DNA of 64,000 bases from Tachypleus tridentatus (lineage: Eukaryota > Arthropoda > Merostomata > Xiphosura > Limulidae), in assembly GCF_004210375.1 (NCBI RefSeq), contig NC_134833.1, positions 141,538,127-141,602,126 on the forward strand, in the 5' to 3' direction. The notes under the pieces are model-generated. The model worked only from the letters and a program-made list of their open reading frames with translations. It made no database searches and was not told the origin of the DNA. The position numbers and the translations under genes are program-made. Shown one piece after another: positions 45,150-56,225 of the stretch (positions are counted from its first letter, which is position 1; every line of letters begins with the position of its first letter).

Positions 45150-46262
45150 GTGTGTGCGTTTATAACTTTTGAACCGCTTAACCGATTGTCAACAAGTATG
45201 ATTTGTAGATATAGACTCTACCCCACCCTCCACAGAAGTGACGTAAGGGTCGGCGTCTGTGCCACCCTCCCCGGAGGCTTCTTTGTCTTTTTTTTTTTTT
45301 TGCGTAAAACAAGTATGTCATACAGAAAGAGGGATTCAAATCAACTTATTTATTCTGTTTTGTTAATTACAAGGAAATGCTGTCGTAGCGTGATAGCCAT
45401 TCCTCAGACTTTCCACAAATTGTGTGGACAACTATCGAGGTCAAAGCTTGGCTACCCGTATTGTGGTCGAACTTAAATCAACACAATTAATTCTTCGTCA
45501 AGCAAGCATAACTCGTGTTTTGCAGCTAGTATTATACAAACACATTTGTATAGCCCCCCCCCGCCCAGTGGCTCAGCGGTATGTCTGCGGACTTACAACC
45601 CTAAAAACCGGGTTTTGATACCCGTGGAGGACAGAGCACACAGATAGCCCATTGAGTGGCTTTGTGCTTAATTCAAAACAACAACACATTTGTATATCAC
45701 CGCCGTACACCTAAACTCTAGAATAACATACACTGGCATTTCAACGCCAATTTACGACGAATTTGATTTCACCGTTGGAATGTGTCCTAGTTGCTAATTT
45801 TTATTTTTACCTATTAAAAATAATAATAATTATTATAGCTTTGCTGAGGAAGGTCCTAAGTACATACGGTAAAAAACTATTATTAGTGTTATATGCCATG
45901 AGTTACAAAATGTTGTACAATTACAGTATTATGTTTTGGTAACATGCTTACCTGCTACTTAGCGTTATTACAAAAGTGTATTAAGAGACTGCATAAGAAA
46001 CACCCACTCCCCCTTCATTTCAGTTTATTACTTTACAAGTGAAAAAAATAAAAGATTGTAAGAAAAAAGTTTTAAATAATAAACTGATATATAAATAATC
46101 AAATAACTGTAGAACCGCTGGACCGTTGTCTGGCATATATACACAGCTACACCCTCAGAGTAACGTATGGGTCAGAGTCTGCTGTGTCACCCCGGGAAGG
46201 GGGCTTCTTTTTGCCTACAGTGACGACATATCTTGAGGTCAAAGTTTGGTTACTCAAAACGT
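45150..46262 (+). repeat. Two diverged copies of an unclassified repeat
   Basis: Copy 1 (about 45150-45470) and copy 2 (about 46095-46262) share GAACCGCTTAACCGATTGTC versus GAACCGCTGGACCGTTGTCT. They also share GTGACGTAAGGGTCGGCGTC versus GTAACGTATGGGTCAGAGTC, GGAGGCTTCTTTGTC versus GGGGGCTTCTTTTTGCC, and a 3' block GAGGTCAAAGCTTGGCTACC versus GAGGTCAAAGTTTGGTTACT. Class unknown. Confidence 0.6.
45540..45696 (+). repeat. SINE family B with 13-bp target duplication
   Basis: The element at 45553-45683 is flanked by ACACATTTGTATA (45540-45552, 45684-45696). It has a C-rich start, head CGCCCAGTGGCTCAGCGGTA, anticodon loop CTTACAA, B-box-like GGGTTTTGATACCC, and 3' end GAGTGGCTTTGTGCTTAATT. This copy defines the family ends. 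Confidence 0.92.
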
Positions 46263-46278
46263 TAGAATAGTTGTCATT

Positions 46279-46372
46279 AACCGACAGGATTTACAACGGT
46301 AAAATTAGGGATTCGATTCCCCTCGTTGGACACAGCAGATAGTCCAATGTGGCTTTGCTATAACAAACACAC
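46279..46372 (+). repeat. SINE family B, 5' truncated
   Basis: GGATTTACAACGGTAAAATT, GGGATTCGATTCCCCTCG and ATGTGGCTTTGCTATAAC; the first part of the head is missing. Confidence 0.7.
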
Positions 46373-48317
46373 ACACACTTGAAAAACAGAGCGTTTGCTC
46401 GAATCGACTCGCCAGAGAAATGAAATACGACCACAGTTGTTCTTAAGGTGATTTATCTCGAAAAGTCTTAATTATCACTTTCACATCTTTCTACATATTT
46501 ATTCGATAACTGTTATGAAACTAGTTTATTTTAATGGAATTTGAACTTGAATATTATGTAAATATGTTGACTTTGAATAATCTTAGTTAAAAACGATATA
46601 GAGCTGGTGATATTGAACCGCTAGATATACTTTGGAATATAACAAATCAACATTGGTTAGAACACTTGAGATGGCCCCTGTACTATTAAACAGACATCTA
46701 AGCCCACTGAACGATACATTACATTTATTGGTTTCGATTAGAAAAGTCTTTTGTTTTCGTCCGTTCTGTTTCCGTGACTTCCTCTGAAGGACTTCCTAGG
46801 AGCTGATTTTTCTTGCATGTTCTCGACAGATTATTCAAACTAGTAACTGCGAAGTATACACGGTGTATGAGGGATTTACATGTATAGACACATAACGAGA
46901 GAAAATTAACGAACGTGCACGTGTGGTATTCTCAGGTGCTCCGATTATCTCGCAGGTTAGAACGGTACCGTAATAACGGGAGACACGACAGGAAATGTAC
47001 AGGTTTAACCCACTGACTGCTGATTCGCTATATAGGGTATGGTCCACCTCCGGTAGTTGAGTTAAAGCGTTTTACAACTGAATTTTGGACTTTGCTGAGT
47101 TGAAGAAAAGAAACAAAACGCAGTGTAAATGTAAATTTTACGTACAACAATAAATATTAATGCATGAAGATGACGGCAGAGCTTCTAAATACCTGTTGTG
47201 AGATTTCATCAGGAGTTCTGGATCAAGATTGAGAGAGGAGAGCGTTATTATTCTGAAATTGCAAAAATTCAAATCACAGTCTGTTTATCCCATGGGTGAA
47301 AGTAGGGATAGTTTGATCAATAAGCATTTAAAAACATAATCACGGTGAAGTTACGAGAGAAAGTAGATAGAGGACCCAAATTTCAACTGCCCATAAGAAA
47401 CGTCTAAAAATATCTAAGTTGAACACACAACTTGATCACGTGTAACCAGCACACGAAATGATATCAGTATTACATAAGACGGGTTTCGTATATCTGAAAG
47501 TATGTAAGTGCTCTGAATGTTCATACCGTGAGTATATTTCGCTAATTTAACTAGTCTTTTGAGCTAAGATAAAAAAGTATTGTATTTTCGTAAGTACCAC
47601 ATTATACAGTTTTTGAATAACGTGAACTACGTGTCTCACAGTTTGTATTTGGTATTAAAATGTGTATATTTATCAAGCATTAAGTGGTGTTGTGACGTGG
47701 ACGAAGGTATGTTATAAAATGGTATCAGTAATAACATTAAATTGGAAACATTTTTTTTACGTAAAAAAAGACAAAAATACAATTTCGCAGTAAGTTTGTG
47801 TTTTTATTTCGATTACAAAACTGTTATATTTAGTGCACCGTTTTTCCAAATCTTTGTTATTAGTGGTATCATTTTTTGTCCAGGGATTCGTGAACACATA
47901 CATACAAACCTTTTTTTGTTTTTTCTGCACCAATGAGAAGGCAGGTTACTTAGCCATTATAGTGTATTTGTAATACCGAACATAAAAATCAAACAAACAA
48001 CACGGGACTTCCAGCTGTGAAGGACAAACTTGAAGTGTATGGATGGAATGTGCCAGCACCAGTCTGTGTGTTTAACATATGAATAAAGTTAGCCTTTATT
48101 AAACTGTTCTTAAGATAATGTTTCTATTCCTGATCACATTTGTATCTGGTTGATGAACATTGTTTTGAAATTTAAACAAACGTGTTTTCAATGTTACAAA
48201 TCACATTTCCAAGTTATTTTCAACTATTATTTAGATATTAAGTGTCTTGTGTTTAAACAAGTACTTTGTGACCAGGAGAGGGAAATGTAAATTAGACAAA
48301 CATGTTTCTTATGCTTA
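46373..48317. other. Intergenic, nothing recognised
   Basis: CpG-rich unique-looking sequence. Short open frames occur but none has recognisable protein sequence or exon structure. Confidence 0.5.
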
Positions 48318-48450
48318 AGTCTAGTGGTGAGCTTGCTGGACTTCCGGTTTCGAGAGGTAATGCCGCTACATACACACATCGGACTTTCAGCTGTGACGCA
48401 GTATAAAACTAACAGCCAATCCCGTTAATCAGTTTAAACAACCGGATGAA
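48318..48450 (+). repeat. Very degenerate SINE, family C-like
   Basis: TAGTGGTGAGCTTGCTGGAC, ACTTTCAGCTGTGACGCAGT and CAGCCAATCCCGTTAATC follow the order of the family C head and body, but the tRNA arms are no longer formed. Confidence 0.4.
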
Positions 48451-48549
48451 ATCTTTATGGCTGTGCGTGATGTTGTTTTGCTACTTGCGTTTTCTCTGAC
48501 CATTGATTCAAAGCAGGGATAAATATACCTGAATGAACCCCAGTGATAT

Positions 48550-48770
48550 AAGTGAATCCCGGTCGCACCAAACATGCTTGCCCTTTCAGCCGTGGGGGCG
48601 TTATAATGTTTCGGTCAATCCCACTATTCGTTGGTAAAAGAGTAGCCCAAGAGTTGGTGGTGGATGGTGATGACTAGATGCCTTCCCTCTAGTCTTACAC
48701 TGCTAAATTAGGGACGGCTAGTGCAGATAGCCCTAATGTAGCTTTGCGTGAAATTCAAACAACAGCAAAA
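48550..48770 (+). repeat. SINE family A, 5' truncated
   Basis: Starts inside the B-box region (TGAATCCCGGTCGCACCAAA), then has the full body (GCCGTGGGGGCGTTATAATG, TTGGTAAAAGAGTAGCCCAA) and an A-rich end. Confidence 0.85.
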
Positions 48771-49191
48771 AAAAAAAACAGTGGTATAGGTGAAAAGGTT
48801 TTACAGTTCAAAACAGATGTATCGTAGAAGCGACAGGCAATGTACATGCTGTTTCAGTTTTCACATACAGTATCGTATATTTTAATTATCGCTGGTAAAA
48901 AGATAAACATGTATTTTTATCTTTATACACTAGTTAAGATATTACTAGTCCTTTTTTTCAACTTTCAAAATCTGCAACACTTTTTGTCAAAACCCCTTAT
49001 ATATCCCTCAAAAATGGTATTTAAAATCATAATTCTGAACTCAAAATTAAAATCTTCCCATAGCAACCTCCCCAGCATGGTCGCCCGGGGAAGAAAGGGC
49101 CAGCCATCCCAGAAAATAACAAAGAAACATAATTCATTCAATATATATAAATAGATTTTTATTCTATTCACAATTTCAAACTACTCTCCTC

Positions 49192-49367
49192 CTCAAACTC
49201 AGTGGTGTATTTAGGTGGGGGCTTGAGGGGGCTCAGCCCCAGGGCCTATGATATTAATGGGGGCTTATTGATAATTCTATTCTATGTAAAATTACATGGT
49301 ATGTGGGGCCAATAAAAATTATTAGCTCCTGGGCCCACACAACTTTAAATCCGCTACTGCCTAAACT
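49192..49367. mobile_element. 160-bp hAT-type MITE
   Basis: The element at 49200-49359 has inverted ends CAGTGGTGTATTTAGG and CTTTAAATCCGCTACTG. It is flanked by 8-bp imperfect duplications CTCAAACT (49192-49199) and CCTAAACT (49360-49367). The 8-bp duplication and CAGTG-start ends fit hAT. No coding capacity. Confidence 0.65.
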
Positions 49368-50122
49368 GGAAAACTTTGCCTCTCCCTTGAAAAATTTCCG
49401 CGGACACCCATGCGCCCTAGCAACAGAATTCATGTCAATTCGCAACCTCTTTGGTAGAACTTTTCTCAATTGTTTCGACACAAACTCCTTGTTTAATGAA
49501 GTGTAATATACTGCAGGGAATAAACCAAAACATGGGTTGTAAAAAGTTACACCCTAACTAAGAGAAGCAGAGAACTAGAGGGTTTGATACGGAGTGTTTA
49601 AAATAAATAAATGAATGTCACGTGTTAGATCCGTGCTTTTCATGTTTTCTTAAGCCTTAAATTGATGTGTAATTTAGTTGAGTAGTGTTATTAGTTTTTA
49701 CGTTATTTTGTTTTTAAGTAATCTGAATCCGAGCTCATTAAGATGTGTATGCTAATTAAATAATTTGCATAATTAACTGGAAGTGAATTCTTTAGTCTTA
49801 CTTTCAAGTTCGTCAAAGTTTGATGTCTTTACATTGTCCTAAAGTTCACAACTAGTAATGCATACATCAAGGGGCTATAACCGCGTTAAAAATTAAAATT
49901 GTTTGATTAAGTTGTGCACTTCTTAAAAGTTAAAGAGTGTATTGGTCGAAAATATTAAAATTGTTGATAACTTTGTTGAATGGTGTGAATGAGGTGTACT
50001 TGGAGAAACCATTATTATTCTTTGTATTGACTGAAGGTAATAAGTGACAGTGGTCAGAGTAATCAGCACAGTACACCGTCTAAATATTTGTATATAAGTA
50101 ATTATGTATAAACTGTTAGTTT

Positions 50123-50410
50123 CTCAGCTTTGAGCCTGGAATTACCAAGTGGTTAAGGTGCTCGACTCGTAATCTGAGGGTTGCAGGTTCGAATCCCTGT
50201 CACAACAAACATGCTCGTGGGAGCGTTATAAAGTTACGGTCAGTCCCAATATCCATTGGTAAAAGAGCATCCCAAGAGTTGGCGGTGGATGGTGATGACT
50301 AGCTGCCTTCCCTCTAGTCTTATACTGCTAAATTAGAGATGACTAGCGCAGATAGCCCTCGGGTAGCTTTGCGCGTAAATTCACAACAATCAAACAATCC
50401 TCAGTTTTGA
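50123..50410 (+). repeat. SINE family A with 11-bp target duplication
   Basis: The element at 50134-50399 is flanked by CTCAGCTTTGA (50123-50133) and CTCAGTTTTGA (50400-50410). Head CCAAGTGGTTAAGGTGCTCG, anticodon loop CTCGTAA, B-box GGTTCGAATCC, full body. Confidence 0.88.
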
Positions 50411-52739
50411 CGTCACTACTTGCTTTTATGTATATACGTGCAAAAAGCAGTGATTGTTTACTAACCTGTTCAAATATGCGCATTTTTCAAGGAAATCTCT
50501 GGTAATGCGTTATATTAAAAATTATCATGGTATACGCAAATATATAAACAAACACGCACTGAAAACTTAGGTCGTGATAGTAATAAAACAGCAGCAGTTA
50601 TCCCAAAATACAGCCAAGAAATTACTCGCTTTCATTGCCAATATTTTGACACCTACTTGTAGGATAAGAGTTTAGGTTGGAGTCATTGGCAAACTCGGGG
50701 GCTTATAACGCTTAAGTTCGGACTTCGATACCCTGGTGGTTATAGCACAACTAGTTACGTATTTTTCGCTCACACCAAACAGACCAAAGTAATTTGTTTG
50801 GGTCAAAATAAACTGGAGTCTACGTTACTTAACGGCTTTGGTAACTTTACTGTATTCTGTTGTGATGACGTTTAAAACAGTCTCTCTAGAGGTTCAGTAT
50901 TTATCTTTTATTGTGTTTGGTTTTATAAGAACGGTATATGTACTAACGTGTTGCTTGTGACGTATCCACTTTATATCTTATTAAGGTACTTTTCTTCTTT
51001 TTTTTTTTCCTTTGAAGTAACAAGCTAATAACTCGGTATTCATTGTCAGGGTTGGATTGTTTTCTTGAACGGAACTGGTTTATATATGTATAAGTTTTAT
51101 TACATATTCTTGAACAAAGATCTTGGAATAGAGAGAAGTGTATTTGACTGTCATTATAGGTCTAATAAATGATAAATGTACGATAGATATGCGTGAGTGT
51201 AAGTAGAAAATATAACGGAACATTACCACACTTCCGGAAAATCGCGTAGACTAACCGCCTAATATTGTCATGCTCGCAGGAGAGAACACGATATGTGTGA
51301 ATATAGAGATTTTGACGTAAAATGTTTCTTCATTAGAACTGTTAAAAGAGCTTTCTGTTTGTTTAGTTTGTGCATAGAGGTGGATTAAAGCTCATTTCTT
51401 TAGCGTTGTTGGAGTGTGTTTTATTGAGGGTGATTAATTTAATGACGTAGTCCAAATAATGTTTACAAAGTAATCGTGAAAGTATGTTTGAAGTACTGTG
51501 ATAGCAGACGAACGTGCCAAGTTGAACGTTTCGTTACAAAGCGATACCCGTATTATAACACACGATTAGAGACGTTTGGCGTGTCAAATCTATATGGAAG
51601 TGCTGATTTGGTAATATTACGCTTCTTTAATATATCTCCATATGAAATACATTTGAACCATTACAGTTTAATATATTTGGGTGTTTGCCAATAACGTGTG
51701 AATAAATAACTCAGGTTTATCAAATCTTTATAAAGCCACAGTTAGAATAATAGCAAGTACATAATTATGTTAATGTCCCTAAGACGGGGCCGGAGAGCTG
51801 TCTGGAGGTTTCTTGTGTTTTAACCTTTCGCAGCGTTATACAGTAGTGTCTTGTTTGTCAATCACATAAGGGGCGTTTAACGTTGCAGTTTGTATTGTGA
51901 TGTAAGAAAACGTGCACTTGCCTTGAATCACGAGAAGAATTATACACTCTGTAGGCTACAATACAGCGTGACACATAAACGTCAAAAGCAAGAAATAAAA
52001 ATATTTGTCGTTCTCAATTTTGGTTTTTATTTATTCTTAAAACAGAAAACTTTTAAGGACCCTACGGAAGTATATCTGGTTATAGAATATTAAATATATA
52101 ATGTTATTAATCCATACTCTAAAATTATGATTATAAAATGACTTAAATAAGCATGTTAGTAATAATAATAACAGTTAACGTACTTAATCTGGTTTACGCC
52201 ATAGTAACCGTTGTTCGTGAGTGATGACATATATAACGCCTTATCACTTCTGTGACTGCCGTGACCGAGCCGACATGATGCGTCCTTTTATTTGGCGAAA
52301 TGGTTCGTCAGTATTAAATATGGAAGATGTAGCAAGGTGTTTGATATTGTAAAACCTTTATTTTACTTATAAATTTTTGATAAAGAGAAAGAAATGTTAC
52401 TGTTTCTGCAGTTCTTTCGAAAAACGTATACCAGCACTGTAACAACAACCAGATGGCGTCAAGCCTGGCATAACATACATGATTATCGTGTATGGGTACT
52501 AACAGTGTATGAAACTGTATATGGAATGTGTCCAATTTCAAATACGTAACAAATTTTAAGAAATGTCAAATATATAAAAGCCAGTATGTTTTGGTAACAC
52601 CACGTTCCAACAATAGTTTTCATGTTGTGTCGCTTAGCAACAAAAGTATAACCTAATATTATTCTTAGTGTATGTACGTGAAAGTAAAATATTTGTTGAT
52701 GTTTTTAAATTTAGTCACCAGTTGATTAAAGATGTTTGT
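50411..52739. other. Intergenic, one SINE trace
   Basis: Only a decayed family B SINE trace at about 50690-50760 (GGGGGCTTATAACGCTTAAG, ACTTCGATACCCTGGTGG) is recognisable. The rest is unassigned. Confidence 0.45.
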
Positions 52740-52834
52740 CCCCCCCAGTGGCACAGCGGTATGTTTGCGGATTCACACCGCTAGAAACCAATATTCAGTA
52801 CCCTTGGATAGAGAGCACAGATAACCCATTGTGT

Positions 52835-53059
52835 AGCTTTGTGCTTATATATATGTAAAAACGGCTGGTTTGGGTTGAGAAAATTTTTATGTAGAGGAGC
52901 GAACAACGTTTCGACCTTCTTCGGTCATCGTCAGGTTCACATCTTTGTGAACGTTGTTCACTCCTCTACATAAAAATTTTCTCAACCAAACCAACCGTTT
53001 TTACATATATATTTTTCTTTGCAAGTGGGTTTTATCGTCATCACTGAGCTTTGTGCTTA
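52835..53059 (-). mobile_element. Foldback retroposon copy 3 (subfamily A), full length, 13-bp target duplication
   Basis: The 199-bp element (52848-53046) is flanked by AGCTTTGTGCTTA (52835-52847, 53047-53059) inside a SINE, so the empty site is known. On the minus strand it reads 5' tag (TGATGACGATAAAACCCACT), arm (GGTTGGTTTGGTTGAGAAAA, TTTTTATGTAGAGGAG), hammerhead-like core (52940-52899), complementary arm (CTCCTCTACATAAAAATTTT, CTCAACCCAAACCAGCC), and 3' end TTTTTACATATATA. No protein-coding capacity. Mobilisation would have to be in trans. Confidence 0.88.
52899..52940 (-). ncRNA. Hammerhead-ribozyme-like core in the foldback element
   Basis: On the minus strand the order is: helix I strand GTGAAC (52940-52935), CTGACGA (52934-52928, fits CUGANGA), one extra T, helix II GACC with loop GAAGAA and GGTC (52926-52913), GAAA (52912-52909), a self-complementary ACGT-like helix III region then T, and GTTCGC (52904-52899), which pairs with GTGAAC (6 pairs, one G-U). 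A very short helix III is typical of Penelope-type hammerheads that act as dimers (family knowledge). The extra T between core and helix II departs from the consensus, so activity is uncertain. Confidence 0.45.
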
Positions 53060-53070
53060 AGTTACAAACA

Positions 53071-54163
53071 GTAAATATATATTTTTTTACATTATAAACA
53101 TTGGTGATAAAACAGAAAGTAACTTAATTCAGAAATGACTTAAGTTTATAATTGAATCGATATTTTTACTCCCATGATGAATTTTATCCACTTGGCTCAA
53201 GGCTAGGTGATCCCACACTACGTCTTTACTTCAGGCATATTATACCAACACTCACTACACTTAAAAGGTTTCACGGCACACATACACGCCATCATGTCCC
53301 CTTTTCATTATAATCGTAAAGGGTAGACAGTAATCGAACTATTATGCCTGGATAAATGCATTTTGATTTTCATGACTTCTATTTCGATAAATCAAGAGAA
53401 ACCAAGCATGGTGTGACGTGACACACACGGGCTTTTATACACATTATATGTAAGTTATATTTAGTTAACTTCGTACCGTAAAGGTAAAATTGAGATAATG
53501 TAGTGCATATATTAATATTATACTCTCCACCAGGGGCGATTGCGGCAGAAATTATGTAATTTAGTGTGTTCCAGTACGGGATTCATTCTCTACCTTCTAG
53601 TGAATGTGTGTGTAAGAGAGAGAAAAATGTATAAATATTTAGTTAAGTAGCTGTTAGTAAACCTTGCCTATTATACTGTATTATCCATTAGTAATTTAGT
53701 ACAACATAGAATCCTTCAGAGGAACTTTTACGTGCTATTCAATGAGAGTAACAAATAAAAAGAGGTTACACAAGTCGTGTGGTGTATATTATGAAGCCTA
53801 ATCAAAACATCGTTTTATGAGATGGTAAGCGAAAACAGTCGCAAATTTGGTCCGTCTTATCTTCGACCGCCGACTGTTTATATGCTACATTCAGGTAACA
53901 AAGGGAATTACGTAAAAGCTAGCCTGATGATTTATATCCATGTATCGATCGAATTTTAGGGAAAATACGCATTTCAGTTCCTTTGAAAATTCCAAGAACA
54001 TCTCGAGAAAGACAAGCCTTTTATGTTTTATTCACGAACACTTATGACACTAAAAGTAGCTTACGCTTTGTTAACAATATTCATCAGATACGGTTGGGGC
54101 AACTGTGTATAGAACATCTTAATCTATCAAAGTTTATAACATTGGAGTCCTTTTTTTATTGGT
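53071..54163. other. Intergenic, nothing recognised
   Basis: No coding, RNA or repeat signal found that I can support. Confidence 0.5.
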
Positions 54164-54429
54164 GGCTCGGCATGGCCAGGTGGTTAAGGCACTCGGCTCG
54201 TAATCCAAGGGTCGCGGGTTCGAATCCCTCTCACACCAAATATGCGCGCCCTTTCAGTCGTGGGGCGTTATAATGTTTCGATCAATCTCACTATTCGTTG
54301 GTAAAAGAGTAGCCCAAGAATTGGCGGTAGGTGGTGATTACTAGGCATCCTCTAGTCTAACACTGCTAAATTAGGGACAGCTAGCGCAGGTAGTATTCGT
54401 GTAGCTTTGCGCGAAATTCAAACCAAACC
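54164..54429 (+). repeat. tRNA-Thr-like SINE, family A
   Basis: Head GGCTCGGCATGGCCAGGTGG, CGGCTCGTAATCCAAGGGTC, B-box CGGGTTCGAATCCC, body with AGAGTAGCCCAAGAATTGGC, and 3' end AGCTTTGCGCGAAATTCAAA. Close to full length. Confidence 0.9.
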
Positions 54430-55174
54430 TTCTTTGTTGTCAAATCAAGAACATTCCTGTTTTATAATGAAATGAAACGCACATTTGTGTTTTCTTTACG
54501 GTATAAAATTCTGGAGGTTGTATGATAATAAATATTTATATAGTTCATGATGTATGTCGAAGGTTGTTGTTTTTGTGTTTTTTGTGAAAACTACGTTTTT
54601 GTTTTTTTCTATTAGTAATATTATTCTTTACCGTAGAGTATAAAACTAATGTAGATTCATCCAAAGTATATAAACCAATTCACGTAACGCCATTAGCTAC
54701 TGACCTCCATTAGAATATATTTTTCATCCTTTAAGGACACGTTTTTCGTGGATTATTATTACTAAAACAGATATTGTTGTTGCCTGTTTTAAGCTAATTT
54801 TTTACACTTAGATTTTCCACCTACATGAAGGTTATAAATAGTAATATAAAACATCGTCTCATGGAAGGCTGTCTGGCGAAATCGTTGTATGTCAGGAATT
54901 GCATACTTATGTATACCAGATTTCGCAAGTGGAAAACTGGGACTTTTTTTTCAATGCGGAGTAACATTGTAGCAACCCTGAAACAGATTAAAATACAATA
55001 ACTAATTTGCTAATTTATCTGATGTTTACTGTACCTCGTTTTAGAGCCCTACACAAAATTGTTGTAAGCCTATACAGTTAAAAAATAATAAATAACTGTT
55101 AGGTATTATAATTTATTTCGGACGAGTCTCCGATTTATTATGTTACGTACTACTATTTCAGTAACCGAAAATTT

Positions 55175-55473
55175 TAACTTAGAAGTTGTTGTTGTTTTTG
55201 AATTTCGCGCAAAGCTATTCGAGGGCTATCTGCGCTAGCTGTCCCTAATTTAGCAGTGTAAGACTAGAGGGAATGCAGCTAGTCATTACCACCCACCGCC
55301 AATTCTTGGGCTACTCTTTTAGCAACGAATAATGGGATTGACGGTACATTATAACGGCCCCACAGCTGAAAGGGCGAGCATGTTTGGTGCGATGGGGATT
55401 CGAACCCGCGACCCTTAGATTACGAGTCGAACGCCTTAACCCACCTGGCCATGCCGGGCTTAATTTAGAAGTT
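55175..55473 (-). repeat. tRNA-Thr-like SINE, family A, minus strand, with target duplication
   Basis: The element at 55188-55460 is flanked by TAACTTAGAAGTT (55175-55187) and TAATTTAGAAGTT (55461-55473). On the minus strand it has head AGCCCGGCATGGCCAGGTGG, anticodon loop CTCGTAA, B-box GGGTTCGAATCCCC and the full body. One of the best preserved copies. Confidence 0.92.
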
Positions 55474-55537
55474 AGTTAACTGTTAATATTATCAACTTTA
55501 TGATATTTGTCACCAAGATTGACACACAATTTTTTTG

Positions 55538-56225
55538 TTAACACAAATATATTTTAATATACAAACAACAATACAATTTATAATAATAGTTTTTACAAAT
55601 AACGATTTATATACAACAGTTGTACAAACTTAAAGGGAATATTAATTCATATATTTGGATTAGAACTGAGTATTTTATCGACGATCCAGGTTCACAACGA
55701 GCAAATTAATTCTGAGTTGATATTGTCACACTTTGCTTAAGCTAGCTATCTTGATTGGCTTCACACCGCTTACTTTTCGCCGATGAAGATATTTAATGCC
55801 CTCTTAGAAATAATAGTAACGTCAGAAATTAATTCAGTGAAGTTGAATGGTTTGTAATGTTCAAAACCTATAAACGTTCTTGGTCCGTTTTTGTAGTTTC
55901 CCGAGTAGTAAGTGTTAATCACAATTATAGCTTCTGAGGCTTATAGTACACTGTAACTGATTGATAATAATCTGTTCCTGTTTCTTGGTTAGCCGCTTTG
56001 AAACGAATCACGCGAGATTCCAGAACGTTCAATAAAGTTCGAATACGCTGGCGTTTTGTAAAATAAATATTGTTGATTCTTACTCTCAAGAATCTTTTAC
56101 AAATTTATAGAATAGGTGGGATTTGTGCAAAACACATCCAAAAATATACGTCACATGCATAAAATAGATATACTGAAACAAACGTAGGTATTAAACTAAA
56201 CATGTAATGGTAAATCTATTACCTA
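55538..56225. repeat. Long dispersed repeat, copy 1
   Basis: About 690 bp matching the block at 57299-58885. Shared anchors are CAATACAATTTATAATAATA, TATTTTATCGAC, GCGAATTAATTCT-like, GAAGATATTTAATGCCCTC, ATCACAATTATAGCTTC and CTGAAACAAACGTAG. Diverged, without clear LTR or TIR ends. No convincing open frame. Confidence 0.75.

Larger units (their letters stand above)
52741..53070 (+). repeat. SINE family B split by a foldback retroposon
   Basis: Head CCCCAGTGGCACAGCGGTAT and body TTGTGTAGCTTTGTGCTTA up to 52847. The tail resumes after the insertion with the duplicated AGCTTTGTGCTTA and AGTTACAAACAG. Confidence 0.85.

Noticed and set aside
45081..45476. 131-codon open frame
   Set aside because: Runs across a T-homopolymer and a dispersed repeat; no domain.
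48840..49154. 104-codon open frame and overlapping minus frame
   Set aside because: No domain; typical AT-rich chance frame.
54176..54235. Possible functional tRNA-Thr gene
   Set aside because: A and B boxes are present, but the sequence continues into the SINE body and the acceptor stem does not close; all tRNA-like hits here are SINE heads.
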